Shown one piece after another: positions 16,605 through 24,899 of a stretch of 52,769 nt of DNA. A program made the translations under genes and the position numbers. The stretch comes from an uncultured Pseudomonadales bacterium (GTDB taxonomy: Bacteria > Pseudomonadota > Gammaproteobacteria > Pseudomonadales > Azotimanducaceae). Each line of letters opens with the position of its first letter. Position 1 is the stretch's first letter. The notes below the pieces were generated by a model. The model worked only from the letters and a program-made list of their open reading frames with translations, did no database searches and was not told the origin of the DNA. The DNA is taken from contig CALHVX010000139.1 of NCBI GenBank assembly GCA_938036875.1, forward strand, positions 1 to 52,769, written 5' to 3'.

Positions 16605-17257
16605 GAGGCCTGTGCATACTCATACATAAAAGGAAGATGTCCCATTTGAAATACCTCCTGAACCAACAATTGGCCTTGTGCTGCAGCTGTGCCTTTCTTG
16701 GGAATCTTGCCCGTGAAGGTCAGCTCTTTATAGGCCACAAGGTGGTGCAGTCTTGTATCCATTGCATCAAGCCCGTTCTTACGAATCTTCTTGCGAACTT
16801 GCTTGGCGATGTTAGTTTTTGGCGTGTAGTCAGTATAAACCACACGGTGCGGAATTTCGCGACCTGCAAGCTCACCGGCGCTTTCTACCAGTTTATGAGT
16901 CTTGATCGCCTCAATAACATCGCTGTTAGAAAGTTGAACGGGAATCAGCACTAAGTCAGCACAGCCGATAGCAAACAAGGTTGCCTGAGATTGCGCGCCA
17001 GCGGTGTCGATAATGACCATATCGTGCTTGCGGTTCATTTTGCGAGCTTCGCTGACGATCTTAGATTCATCATGTACTTTCTGAACATCTATCGCCATGT
17101 CACTGATTTCATTGAGCCAATTAGACAGCGAGCAGTTGGCATCACAGTCAATCACGCCGATGGAATAGCCCAGTTGATGAACTGCGCCAATGATCATTTG
17201 AGCCACGGTTGTTTTGCCAGCGCCACCTTTGGTAGTGGCCATGGTGATAATGCTCAT
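16601..17257 (-). CDS. ParA-family Walker ATPase
   Basis: A 218-residue deviant-Walker ATPase. The P-loop KGGAGKTT (residues 10-17, with the signature first Lys), the Walker A' VIDCDANCSLSNWL and the Walker B-like MVIIDTAGAQSQ are all present. It lacks the N-terminal HTH of P1-type ParA, so it resembles the short ParA/MinD-like proteins that pair with RHH partners. ParA proteins position DNA or protein cargo by ATP-driven cycling on the nucleoid. ATG 17257 is chosen because AAGGAG precedes it by nine bases; the frame is open to 17308 but that upstream stretch is AT-rich operator-like DNA. No replication initiator or parS array is seen, so a plasmid origin is unsupported; a cargo-positioning role or remnant of an integrated element is possible. 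Confidence 0.85.
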   Translation of the reverse strand: MSIITMATTKGGAGKTTVAQMIIGAVHQLGYSIGVIDCDANCSLSNWLNEISDMAIDVQKVHDESKIVSEARKMNRKHDMVIIDTAGAQSQATLFAIGCADLVLIPVQLSNSDVIEAIKTHKLVESAGELAGREIPHRVVYTDYTPKTNIAKQVRKKIRKNGLDAMDTRLHHLVAYKELTFTGKIPKKGTAAAQGQLLVQEVFQMGHLPFMYEYAQAS

Positions 17258-17278
17258 ACTGCTTTGCTCCTTAAAGAT

Positions 17279-17310
17279 GTATGTCTGTATATACAGAAAT
17301 ATATACATAC
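17279..17310 (-). promoter_or_regulatory. Palindromic operator-like repeats upstream of parA
   Basis: Just upstream of the parA ribosome-binding site lies a perfect 12-bp palindrome CTGTATATACAG (17285-17296). Read on the minus strand, a second CTGTAT begins 16 bases before it (CTGTATGTATAT), so there are two related half-sites in direct repeat, plus GTATGT/ACATAC arms at 17279-17284 and 17305-17310. This is a likely site for autoregulation by the RHH protein, or the centromere of the partition pair. Confidence 0.45.
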
Positions 17311-17424
17311 AGTTTTATGCTGTAAAGAGAAATTGTCGCTATTTATGAAAATATGAAAGGGTATTTGAGTTAAGCAGCGGCATGGTGTTTAAGCGCTGTC
17401 TTAGAAGTTGTTGGGTATTGGTTG

Positions 17425-18651
17425 TTAGTTGTGTCGGCGAAAAATTAACGAGGTGTTTATGCCGCCGAAGGCGAAGTTGTTGCTCATTGCGTACTCGGTT
17501 GCGATAGGGCGATGGTCTGCAACGATGTAGTCGAGCTCAGCGCAGTCGGGGTCGGGTTCAAATAGATTCAGAGTGGGTGCAAAGTTCTGCTCACCCAACA
17601 TGTTGATCGTCGCCCAAGCTTCGATACCGCCGCAAGCGCCGAGGGTGTGTCCGAAGTGTCCTTTAAGTGAGCTGATGGCCACTTTGCCAAGTACAGATTC
17701 GGTAGCCTGGGATTCCGAGATGTCGCCTTGCGCGGTGCCGGTGCCGTGCGCGCAAACATAGCCGATGTCTTGGGGCTCAAGCTGAGCACTGGTGAGTGCC
17801 ATGCTTAGACATTGCGCTTGAGTTTCGGTTTTTGGTGCGGTGAGGTGAGCGCCATCGGAGTTAGTGGCAAAGCCTACAACTTCGGCCAAGATATTGGCCC
17901 CACGTGCAATGGCATGCTCTCGCTCTTCCAGAATCAAGGTGCTAGCGCCTTCACCAAGAACCAGGCCATCGCGCTGCACGTCAAAAGGACTCGGTGTTTG
18001 CGCTGTCCGTTTGGAGGTGGCCAGCAACGTATCAAACACCGCGCTGTGCGCCTCGGTGAGCTCTTCAGTACCGCCGGCAACCATGATGTCTTGAGCGCCG
18101 CTCAGGATCGCTTCGTAGGCAAACCCAATAGCTTGGCTTGCGGCGGTACAGGCGGTGCTAGTGGTGAGCAGGCGACCGCTCAAGCCAAAGTGCAAACCGA
18201 TGTTAACCGCAGCGGTATGGTTCATCATGCGCAGGTAGCTCGTTGTGCTGAGGTCTGCGGTACTTTGCTCTCGGAAAATGCTGACGAACTCTAACGTGGC
18301 ATCAATGCTGCCCGTTGCGGATCCATAGGCAACTCCAGCGCGGCCACTTTTTAGCAACGGGTCTTTGAGCAGGCCGGCTTCTGTTAACGCGTTTTCTGTT
18401 GCACTCACCGCCATCTGGGCGAGTCGCCCCATGCTGCGTAGCTGTCGGCGTCTGAAGTGGGCGGGAGTGACGAAGTCTAGGGGCGCACCGAGCAGGCAGT
18501 TTAAACCGGCGATCTCTTCCCAAGCTGGCATCTGTTTTACCGCGCTACGGTGGTGTTGTAGTGCATGGCTGACGCTAGCCCAATCGTTGCCCAGGGCACT
18601 GATGGTTCCTGCACCCGTCACTACGACGCGTCGTAAGTTTGTTGTCATCAT
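17425..18651 (-). CDS. Beta-ketoacyl-ACP synthase (ApeR-like)
   Basis: A 408-residue FabF-type ketosynthase with an intact catalytic set: Cys168 in TTSTACTAAS, His302 in AHGTGTAQGD, Lys330 and His335 in SLKGHFGHTLGACGG. It catalyses decarboxylative Claisen condensation of malonyl-ACP with the growing acyl-ACP. In aryl polyene clusters this is the second ketosynthase, corresponding to ApeR, thought to make or extend early intermediates. It is the last gene of unit A; two ATG codons stand in tandem at 18651 and 18648, directly after the ketoreductase stop, so translation is coupled. Confidence 0.92.
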   Translation of the reverse strand: MMTTNLRRVVVTGAGTISALGNDWASVSHALQHHRSAVKQMPAWEEIAGLNCLLGAPLDFVTPAHFRRRQLRSMGRLAQMAVSATENALTEAGLLKDPLLKSGRAGVAYGSATGSIDATLEFVSIFREQSTADLSTTSYLRMMNHTAAVNIGLHFGLSGRLLTTSTACTAASQAIGFAYEAILSGAQDIMVAGGTEELTEAHSAVFDTLLATSKRTAQTPSPFDVQRDGLVLGEGASTLILEEREHAIARGANILAEVVGFATNSDGAHLTAPKTETQAQCLSMALTSAQLEPQDIGYVCAHGTGTAQGDISESQATESVLGKVAISSLKGHFGHTLGACGGIEAWATINMLGEQNFAPTLNLFEPDPDCAELDYIVADHRPIATEYAMSNNFAFGGINTSLIFRRHN

Positions 18652-19398
18652 CTAGCCGGCCAACCCACCGTCAACCCCGATAACTTGTCGGGTGATGTAG
18701 GCGGCGCCAGCGCTGCAAAGAAAGGCCACCAATTTAGCCACCTCTTCTGGCTGACCAAGACGCTTTAGGGGGATGGCGTTGTTGATGAACTCTGCGGGTG
18801 TTTCACCCACCATATCGGTTTCTATCAGCCCTGGTGCTACACAGTTAACCGTGATCTTGCGTTTCGCCAACTCTAAGGCCAGTGACTTAGCCGCGCCGAT
18901 CAAGCCGGCTTTGGTTGCCGCGTAGTTGCTCTGACCGCGATTGCCGATCAACCCCGCCACCGATGACATCACGACAATTCGACCAGGCGCCCGGCGTTGA
19001 ATCATGGGCATGACCGCAGGTCGCACCACATTGAAGAATCCGCCGAGATTGGTGGCGAGGACGTTGTCCCATTGTTCATCGGTCATGGCGGGGAGCGGAG
19101 CGTCATCGGTAATGCCCGCGTTCAACACCATTGCGTAGTAGGCACCTTGTGCCTGGATGTCGGTTGTAATGGCTTCTCGTGCCTGGCTGCGGCTAGCAAT
19201 GTCGAAGCCTAGACTGGTGGCTTGCCCGCCCTGGCTGATGATTTCATCGCAACACTGCTGAGCAAGTTCTTCATTCTGCCCGTAGTGGACCACCATGCTA
19301 AAGCCTTGGCTGGCCAGCTCAATGGCGACCGCACGACCTATGCCTCGGCTGGCTCCGGTAACCAAGATGCGTTTGTGTTGAGGATCGCTGTTGCTCAT
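18652..19398 (-). CDS. 3-oxoacyl-ACP reductase, FabG/SDR type (ApeQ-like)
   Basis: A 248-residue short-chain dehydrogenase. The NADPH-binding motif TGASRGIG is at residues 14-21, NAG follows at about 93-95, and the catalytic Ser145/146, Tyr159 and Lys163 (SNYAATKAG) are in place, ending with the FabG-like tail VIGVDGG. It reduces the beta-keto group of each polyene intermediate on ACP, before dehydration, the role of ApeQ. It is three bases from the dehydratase stop and touches the ketosynthase start, so it lies in the middle of a tightly packed operon. A dedicated role in the polyene pathway, not in primary fatty acid synthesis, is inferred from context. Confidence 0.92.
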   Translation of the reverse strand: MSNSDPQHKRILVTGASRGIGRAVAIELASQGFSMVVHYGQNEELAQQCCDEIISQGGQATSLGFDIASRSQAREAITTDIQAQGAYYAMVLNAGITDDAPLPAMTDEQWDNVLATNLGGFFNVVRPAVMPMIQRRAPGRIVVMSSVAGLIGNRGQSNYAATKAGLIGAAKSLALELAKRKITVNCVAPGLIETDMVGETPAEFINNAIPLKRLGQPEEVAKLVAFLCSAGAAYITRQVIGVDGGLAG

Positions 19399-19401
19399 TC
19401 G

Positions 19402-19977
19402 TTAACCCGAGTTGTCGTTTGGTTGTTGGGGGGGAATGAAGACGGATAAATCACCTTCCACTAGCAGCTCGCCGTTCACCGCTGCTAGGGTGGCAGTATC
19501 GTACGGCAGACGGCTAGGGGTCGTCGAGAGTGGGAGTTGGTTGAGCGCCTCCGGCCGTGCATGCCAAAGGTTGCCCTGGAATTTAACTAGCCCCAGGTTG
19601 GCGGATTTGCCGGTTAAGGCGGAGCGGGGAGTTACTTGCATCAGTAGCAGGCTGTTGGCTGCGAATTGTGGTTGGTGCGCCTGGTAACGACGGCTGCCAA
19701 TCAGCATGCCGGCGGTGGGTGCAACCGCTGATTGGTTGGTTGAACCCAATGTCGCCAGCCTTTGCATGGTGCGCAACTGAATCAAGGTGAAGAAAGCGGC
19801 GGTTGCTTGGCCCAAGTACTCAATGCCCCAGCAACTGGACAGTGGTTTGGTTGTGGTTGCGCTTGCCCAAAGGCTGTTGTCGTCTGCCGCCAGAATTTGG
19901 TCCAGCAACAGCATTGAATGCCGGTGTGGTATCAGGTCTGAAACCTGCCATTGAGCATCAGGCTTAGCAGTAGTCAC
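19402..19977 (-). CDS. Hotdog-fold dehydratase subunit (ApeP-like)
   Basis: A 191-residue hotdog protein. The N-terminal PHRHSMLLLDQIL (about 17-29) holds the active-site-region His residues, and the central helix GIEYLGQATAAFF (about 51-63) matches the ApeP branch of 3-hydroxyacyl-ACP dehydratases. In characterised aryl polyene systems ApeP pairs with a second hotdog protein (ApeI) to form the working dehydratase that makes each trans double bond. The second subunit here is encoded at 21239-21766. The spacing to neighbours is 3 and 10 bases. Confidence 0.8.
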   Translation of the reverse strand: MTTAKPDAQWQVSDLIPHRHSMLLLDQILAADDNSLWASATTTKPLSSCWGIEYLGQATAAFFTLIQLRTMQRLATLGSTNQSAVAPTAGMLIGSRRYQAHQPQFAANSLLLMQVTPRSALTGKSANLGLVKFQGNLWHARPEALNQLPLSTTPSRLPYDTATLAAVNGELLVEGDLSVFIPPQQPNDNSG

Positions 19978-19987
19978 TGGTTGATTG

Positions 19988-20476
19988 TCACGCGCTTGGG
20001 GCTTGAACTTGGATCAAGCGGTTGATGCGAGCCTGCAAAAACTCTGGAACCCCAACCATCAGTGCTTCGCTGTCGGCGGCCACGGGCACTTGCACGGTAT
20101 AGGCTTCATTGATGCGACGACCTTGCTCATCAAATATCTGGTAGTACAGGCGTAAGCGAAATTCCCATTCGACCAGTTGGGCATGTACCCGAAGTTGGCT
20201 GCCAAAGGGTGCGCTGCGAATGTAGCGCACGCGCGTATCAACAATGGGCCAGATTTGACCAACCCCGGCCATGTCCCGATAGCCAAAATCTAGCTTAGCC
20301 ATCAGCGTGATCCTGGCTGTGTCGTAGTAACGGAAGTAGTTACCGTGCCAGGCAACGCCAGTGGGGTCCGCGTCTTGAAAAGGCACTTCAAGCGTCACCT
20401 CAGCGCTAAGCGCTGCATGATCTGGCCAAGCGGATTGCCAGAGTTGCCCGCGACGTTTTGGCTTTGCACTGCTCAT
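19988..20476 (-). CDS. 4-hydroxybenzoyl-CoA-type thioesterase (ApeK-like)
   Basis: A 162-residue hotdog thioesterase of the 4HBT family. The signature VPFQDADPTGVAWHGNYFRYYD (positions ~31-52) carries the catalytic-helix Asp (DADPTG) and the WHGNYF loop. It probably hydrolyses aberrant or finished acyl-ACP, an editing role proposed for ApeK in aryl polyene pathways. It sits between the GT2 gene, which it overlaps by four bases, and the ApeP-like dehydratase gene, all on the minus strand. Use of CoA rather than ACP thioesters cannot be ruled out. Confidence 0.88.
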   Translation of the reverse strand: MSSAKPKRRGQLWQSAWPDHAALSAEVTLEVPFQDADPTGVAWHGNYFRYYDTARITLMAKLDFGYRDMAGVGQIWPIVDTRVRYIRSAPFGSQLRVHAQLVEWEFRLRLYYQIFDEQGRRINEAYTVQVPVAADSEALMVGVPEFLQARINRLIQVQAPSA

Positions 20477-21246
20477 TGGGTATCACTCGAAGAGTTGGGT
20501 TGCGCGCGCGACATTAGCCGGCGCCAAAGCCGGGCAGGCAAACGGACCAGCGCGCCAAGCAATAGCAAGCTGTGCATTGCGGTAAGGCGCACGTTGTCTT
20601 GGATCATTCGGAAGTGTGAGCGACCGGTTTCTGGATAACGCACTTGGGTTGGCAAAAAATGAATATCTAAGTCAGCCCAGCTAGCGCGCACCAATATCTC
20701 GGTATCAAACTCCATGCGCAAACGATTGCCCAGTTGGCTGCACAGGGGCAACACTTGTGCCAATGGGTATAACCTTAGGCCACACATGGCGTCTTCGATA
20801 CCCCAGTTGCCAGCTTCGATTTTTGCCAATGTGTTGGTGATCATGCGGCCGTAGAGTCGAGAAGCTGGAATGTCCTCACCAAAGATTGGCTTGCCAGAAA
20901 ACAAGGCTTCAGGCGCTTGCAACGAAGCAGCATGCAGGCGCGCTATGTCCGCAGGGTCGTGCTGGCCATCAGCGTCTACCAAAATGGCGTGGGTGAAACC
21001 TTGGGTGTGGGCTTCGGTGAGCCCGGTGACCATGGCGGCACCTTTGCCGCGATTTTCTTCATGAGCGACTAGCTGCGCCCAGGGATGGGCGCTGATAAGT
21101 TGCTCCAAGTTTGCGCGGCTCTGTGCTGGGCTGCCGTCATCGACCACTAGCAATGGCAGTTGGGCCGCGGCAAGCAGCGGTAAAAAGTCCGCAAGCTGAA
21201 CGTCGTGACAATAGTGTGGAATAACGATGCAGTAACGATCAGGCAC
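20473..21246 (-). CDS. Family 2 glycosyltransferase
   Basis: A 257-residue GT2-type (GT-A fold) enzyme: strand YCIVIPHYCHD, VVDDGSP with the nucleotide-binding Asp, and the DxD motif in LVDADGQHD, then GIEDAMCGLRLYP and a hydrophobic C-terminal stretch that may touch the membrane. Such genes occur in most aryl polyene clusters, where a sugar head group is attached to the polyene or its lipid anchor. The frame is open to 21297, but GTG 21246 is preferred: it overlaps the preceding dehydratase stop by eight bases and removes a non-family leader. The donor sugar is unknown. Confidence 0.85.
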   Translation of the reverse strand: MPDRYCIVIPHYCHDVQLADFLPLLAAAQLPLLVVDDGSPAQSRANLEQLISAHPWAQLVAHEENRGKGAAMVTGLTEAHTQGFTHAILVDADGQHDPADIARLHAASLQAPEALFSGKPIFGEDIPASRLYGRMITNTLAKIEAGNWGIEDAMCGLRLYPLAQVLPLCSQLGNRLRMEFDTEILVRASWADLDIHFLPTQVRYPETGRSHFRMIQDNVRLTAMHSLLLLGALVRLPARLWRRLMSRAQPNSSSDTQ

Positions 21247-21766
21247 GGTAAAGCAGGGTTCCTTGGCTACGGACTTCGGCGGGCGTTGCAAAAACAAAGT
21301 CTATTTTGCCCGGTTGTTGCGTTAGTACAAGTTGTAAAAGCTCGCCGGGCTCAATGGGTTGCTTGAACTTTAGGTTTTGCATACCGCAGTAGTTTGCTTG
21401 GTTCGTTGTCTCGGACCAGTGCTGCGCGGCAAACGCAATAGCCCAATCTAACTGCACCACCCCAGGCAAAATCGGTTGGCCTGGAAAGTGCCCGACAAAA
21501 TAGGCCAGCTGGGGATCAACCCAAAGCAGGCAGCGCAGTTGCTGCTTATCTTGGTCCCGATCCATGACCCAAGGATGCTGAGCGGGGTTCCAGCCAGCGA
21601 GCCCCCCGGGATGAGCCCTAGCGGTGTGTGGTAGGCAGCTTTGGACGCCCAAGAGACGATCCAAGTAGTGGGTTGCACGACTTTGGTATAGCTGCTGGGT
21701 CTGATCAATTGGCAGGGTGGTTGTGATGCCTTGCAGTGGGCTGGGTTGGGTCGTCGTGGAGGGCAT
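21239..21766 (-). CDS. Hotdog-fold 3-hydroxyacyl-ACP dehydratase (FabZ/ApeI-like)
   Basis: A 175-residue protein whose C-terminal ~120 residues match the FabA/FabZ/ApeI hotdog fold. The signature VGHFPGQPILPGVVQLDWAI (about 92-111) gives the catalytic His and, later, an Asp in the position of the FabZ Glu. The first ~60 residues are a Gln/Thr-rich, possibly flexible extension with no family match. It should form the dehydratase complex with the ApeP-like protein at 19402-19977. ATG 21766 begins two bases after the stop of the COG4648 gene; the frame is open further upstream, but that would overlap the membrane gene. Confidence 0.8.
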   Translation of the reverse strand: MPSTTTQPSPLQGITTTLPIDQTQQLYQSRATHYLDRLLGVQSCLPHTARAHPGGLAGWNPAQHPWVMDRDQDKQQLRCLLWVDPQLAYFVGHFPGQPILPGVVQLDWAIAFAAQHWSETTNQANYCGMQNLKFKQPIEPGELLQLVLTQQPGKIDFVFATPAEVRSQGTLLYRA

Positions 21767-21768
21767 GG

Positions 21769-22326
21769 CTAGCTGCTGTGTAGCCGTTGGTAGCGTTGTC
21801 GATACAGCCACTCACCGATCAACATGACACCGATAATTAGGTAGCTGATCAACCCGTTGTAGAGGGCCCAGGTTTCAACGCTGGAGGCAATAGCGGTGTA
21901 GGCGGCAACCATCGCGTTGAGGCAAAAAAAACCTAGCCATAAGATAGTCACGCCCCGCAGGTAAGCTACCGCCTCTTGTGGAATGTCCATGCCAAAGCGG
22001 CGCGCAAATCGTTCAATCGCTGATGGTGGGTTGGTGAGCGTGTAAAGACAGAAGCCGGCGCCTCCGAGACTCATCAGCACTGGGTACAAGCGCAAAACCC
22101 GGAGCTGCTCATCCGCTAAAGCCAGCGCGCAAAATCCACTCAGCAACAGCAACGCCAAAACCCGGTTACCCGTCGATAGGGTGCCAGCAGCAAACAGTCG
22201 CACTACAAAAATGGCCGCTAAAGTGGCCACCAGCAGCAACGAGCGATTTGCGCTCGCAACGTTGTAAACCAACAATGGATAGAGCAGCAAGCCTAGGGAG
22301 CAGGCCGCTATTGTGATGCCACGCAA
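21769..22326 (-). CDS. COG4648-type integral membrane protein of the polyene cluster
   Basis: A 185-residue protein with six or so hydrophobic segments, the first at its N-terminus (ITIAACSLGLLLYPLLVY) and the last near the C-terminus (YLIIGVMLIGEWLYRQRY). It matches the COG4648 family, found in almost every aryl polyene cluster but of unknown molecular function. A middle loop (PPSAIERFARRFGMDIPQEA) is probably cytoplasmic. The start is a TTG at 22326, three bases after the ACP stop, with no closer ATG, so coupling to ACP translation is likely. A role in anchoring the biosynthetic complex or moving product at the inner membrane is a guess. Confidence 0.75.
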   Translation of the reverse strand: MRGITIAACSLGLLLYPLLVYNVASANRSLLLVATLAAIFVVRLFAAGTLSTGNRVLALLLLSGFCALALADEQLRVLRLYPVLMSLGGAGFCLYTLTNPPSAIERFARRFGMDIPQEAVAYLRGVTILWLGFFCLNAMVAAYTAIASSVETWALYNGLISYLIIGVMLIGEWLYRQRYQRLHSS

Positions 22327-22329
22327 TGG

Positions 22330-22572
22330 CTAATTGGCCTCAACCAATGCAACTACGTCGCCGATGGTGCGAACCGATTTCAGCTCATCCGCCGGGAGGT
22401 CTTTGCCGGTTAGGTCGCGTAGACGGGTGAGCATGTCGATCGCGTCGATGCTGTCAATGTCCAGATCCTCAAAAAGGTTGGACTGCGGGCTGATGCTCGC
22501 CGGGTCAATTTCAAACTCCTGCACAAGCAGTGTGCTGAGTTGTTGATAGATGGCAGAATTTTCTATGGTCAT
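22330..22572 (-). CDS. Acyl carrier protein (ApeE/ApeF-like)
   Basis: An 80-residue acyl carrier protein. The phosphopantetheine attachment Ser is in DLDIDSIDAIDMLTRL (Ser at about residue 42), in the acidic context of type II ACPs. ATG 22572 gives the typical length; the frame could also open at GTG 22605, which would overlap the acyltransferase stop and add 11 Arg/Pro-rich residues. A second ACP is encoded at 32603-32887, as in known aryl polyene clusters where two ACPs divide starter loading and extension. It needs a phosphopantetheinyl transferase, which is not in this window. Confidence 0.93.
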   Translation of the reverse strand: MTIENSAIYQQLSTLLVQEFEIDPASISPQSNLFEDLDIDSIDAIDMLTRLRDLTGKDLPADELKSVRTIGDVVALVEAN

Positions 22573-22597
22573 GGGTATCGATTCTATGCGGGGTGGC

Positions 22598-23530
22598 CTA
22601 GCCACCTAAGTGTTGCAGATTGCCGGCCAGCACTCTGCGTATGTCAGCCACGTCAGCGGCCCCAGTAGGCCAAGCGAGTGGTCGTGCCAAGCGTTCTCTA
22701 AAGTAGCGTTGGAGCTCTTGGTTAAGCCAACGTCGCGCCTGGCGTGGCGTGCTGTTGACGGCCAACGTTCGTGGGTTGATCGTGGGTCCAACCTCAAGTT
22801 GATAGGTGAGCTTGCTGTGCGGCAGCTCATACCAAGGGCAGGATTTGCTCAGATAATGGCTGTTGTAGTGCACGACTAAAGGTAGAACTTTGGCTCGAGT
22901 TCGGCGGGCGAGCTCAACGGCCCCGAGCTTAAAGCTCACCGGTTGGCCTGGCTTTGTGCGCGTGCCTTCCGGAAACACCAGCAAACTTTCGCCGCTCTCA
23001 AGGCGCAATTGAGCCTGTGCCAGCCAAATTTCAGGATTGTCGTTGGAAAGATAGTTAAGGTTGCGAATCAGCAGCCCTAAGATCGGGTGCTGGGATAGGT
23101 CGCTTTTCATGATGCAGCAAAGGTTGGGCATTAAGGCGAGAATCATCAATACGTCGATAAGCGCTGGGTGGTTGGCAAGAACAAGGTGGCCGTGAGCGTT
23201 TTCACCGGCAGTGCTAAGGTCAGAATCCGTTGTCGCCGCTTGCAGCGGCAGCAGATGCTCTGCTTGACCATTCACCAAGCGGTAGTCGAAGACTCTAAGC
23301 AGCCGAGCTAGGTTGAACCACAGTCGAGCAATATGATGGACAGCCAAGCGGAAGTATCGGGTTCGTTTTTTTGGCTCCCTCAGCACGGCGTGGGCTACAG
23401 GCACAAGCAGCAGCAATATCGCGCAGCCTAGGCCAAACAGCGGATAAAATAGTGGCACGATGACAGCCTGCCACAGGCGCCAGAGCCAATAGCCGGGAGC
23501 GGCGGGTTCCATTGTCGAGTACTCAGACAT
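22598..23530 (-). CDS. 1-acyl-glycerol-3-phosphate-type acyltransferase (PlsC fold)
   Basis: A 310-residue membrane-bound acyltransferase. A hydrophobic N-terminal helix (about 18-47) precedes the PlsC core, with the catalytic NHxxxxD motif as ANHPALIDVL and the VFPEGTR motif. It would transfer an acyl or polyene chain from ACP to a hydroxyl of a glycerol or lipid head group. In aryl polyene clusters this is the usual lipid-anchoring enzyme. It is the first gene of unit A, divergent from the ketosynthase at 23700, with 169 bases between the two starts, where the promoters for both units should lie. Confidence 0.87.
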   Translation of the reverse strand: MSEYSTMEPAAPGYWLWRLWQAVIVPLFYPLFGLGCAILLLLVPVAHAVLREPKKRTRYFRLAVHHIARLWFNLARLLRVFDYRLVNGQAEHLLPLQAATTDSDLSTAGENAHGHLVLANHPALIDVLMILALMPNLCCIMKSDLSQHPILGLLIRNLNYLSNDNPEIWLAQAQLRLESGESLLVFPEGTRTKPGQPVSFKLGAVELARRTRAKVLPLVVHYNSHYLSKSCPWYELPHSKLTYQLEVGPTINPRTLAVNSTPRQARRWLNQELQRYFRERLARPLAWPTGAADVADIRRVLAGNLQHLGG

Positions 23531-23699
23531 CAGCGGGATTATAGCCTAGTGAAGCTTTTCTTGGGGCATTCTTCATCGGCGTCCTAGAGCGGCCTGGATT
23601 GCCAATCCATCACAGTTTTCGCCGTTGCCGGACAAGCTCGCGTATACTTGGGTTGAGCAAGTATTTTTTCGTAGATCAATTGAGCAGCAAGGACAACCG
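23531..23699. promoter_or_regulatory. Divergent promoter region of polyene units A and B
   Basis: This 169-base region separates the two divergent operons. On the + strand, TATACT at 23643-23648 is a good -10 hexamer, placing the start of transcription about 45 bases before GTG 23700, but no matching -35 is clear. AAGGA six bases before the GTG is the ribosome-binding site. No regulator gene lies beside the cluster, so control is probably by a distant factor or by growth phase. Confidence 0.4.
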
Positions 23700-24899
23700 G
23701 TGGACATTTTTGCCTCCCACTACACTCTGACCAGCGCTATGGGAGTGGGCCTAGAGGCGCAGCGCGCAGGTTTTGCGGCGGGTCACAGCGGGCTGACCAA
23801 CAGCCCTTGGCCGGATTGTGATATCTCCTGCTATCTCGGTCGGGTCGATGAGGCGTTGGCGATGGAGGTCGCTCCACAATGGCTGAGCCGCAACAATCAG
23901 CTCATCGAGCTGGCATTAACCCAAGACGGCTTTGTTGAGGCGGTCAATGCGGCCTGTGAGCGTTACTCACCGGTGCGGGTTGGAATGGTCATGGGGACCA
24001 GCACCTCGGGCATTGATCGTACGGAAGAAGCTTACGCTGCATTGTTGAGCGATGCCGGTGCGGTGCCTGCAGAGGCGGCGGGCCAGGTCGAGGGGTTGGC
24101 TCAACAGTTTCAGCAGCCCTTAGCACAAAACCCACATTCTCCTGGCGACTACGCGGCGCACCGGCTCGGGCTCAAAGGGCCGCGGCTGACCATTAGCGCC
24201 GCCTGTGCCTCGAGCGCCAAAGTATTTGCTACCGCCAAACGTTGGCTCAACCAAGGGCTGGTTGATGCCGTGGTGGTGGGTGGGGCGGATACCCTGTGCC
24301 TTAGCGTGATATACGGTTTCCATTCGTTGCAATTGGTGGCACCCGATCCCTGTCGTCCCTTTGCGCCAGACCGACAAGGCATCAGTTTGGGTGAGGCCGC
24401 AGGCTTTGTTTTGCTGACCCGAGAAAAAGAAGGTGCTGGGCTACGTCTGCTTGGTGTGGGCGAGAGCTGTGACGCCTACCATATGTCCAGTGCACATCCT
24501 GAAGGGTTAGGCGCGCGACTGTCTATGCAGCGAGCATTAGATGATGCGAGTTTGACCTTGGCTCAAATCGACTACGTTAACTTGCATGGTACCGGTACCA
24601 AAGCCAACGATGCGACCGAAGGCATGGTTTGCACAGAACTGTTGGCGCCCAATACTTTGGCGAGTGCGAGCAAAGGCTGGACTGGACACACCTTGGGCGC
24701 AGCTGGAATTGTGGAGTCGATTCTCTGTTTAGAAGCGCTAACCACGGGTTATGTCCCCGGAACCATGAATACAAGCTCAGCAGAAGTCGGTTTTAACTTG
24801 TTGCTGGAGAGTACACAGGCGCAGTTGCAGCACGCGCTCACCAATTCCTTTGGGTTTGGTGGCAATAATTGCAGCGTTATCTTTGGGGCAGCATCGTGA
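23700..24899 (+). CDS. Beta-ketoacyl-ACP synthase, KS subunit (ApeO-like)
   Basis: A 399-residue ketosynthase. Catalytic Cys169 in SAACASSAK, His296 in LHGTGTKAND, Lys325 and His330 in SKGWTGHTLGAAG are intact. It is the elongating KS, which in aryl polyene systems forms a heterodimer with a chain-length-factor-like protein (ApeO with ApeC), encoded immediately downstream with a four-base GTGA overlap. It adds malonyl units repeatedly to the hydroxybenzoyl starter. The GTG at 23700 is chosen for its AAGGA and for the typical N-terminus MDIFASHYTLTSA; the frame is open back to 23625, where residues look unlike the family. Confidence 0.93.
   Translation: MDIFASHYTLTSAMGVGLEAQRAGFAAGHSGLTNSPWPDCDISCYLGRVDEALAMEVAPQWLSRNNQLIELALTQDGFVEAVNAACERYSPVRVGMVMGTSTSGIDRTEEAYAALLSDAGAVPAEAAGQVEGLAQQFQQPLAQNPHSPGDYAAHRLGLKGPRLTISAACASSAKVFATAKRWLNQGLVDAVVVGGADTLCLSVIYGFHSLQLVAPDPCRPFAPDRQGISLGEAAGFVLLTREKEGAGLRLLGVGESCDAYHMSSAHPEGLGARLSMQRALDDASLTLAQIDYVNLHGTGTKANDATEGMVCTELLAPNTLASASKGWTGHTLGAAGIVESILCLEALTTGYVPGTMNTSSAEVGFNLLLESTQAQLQHALTNSFGFGGNNCSVIFGAAS

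Noticed and set aside
16338-17310. Integrated plasmid or conjugative element around the ParA pair
   Set aside because: No replication initiator, integrase, relaxase, flanking repeats or target duplication was seen.
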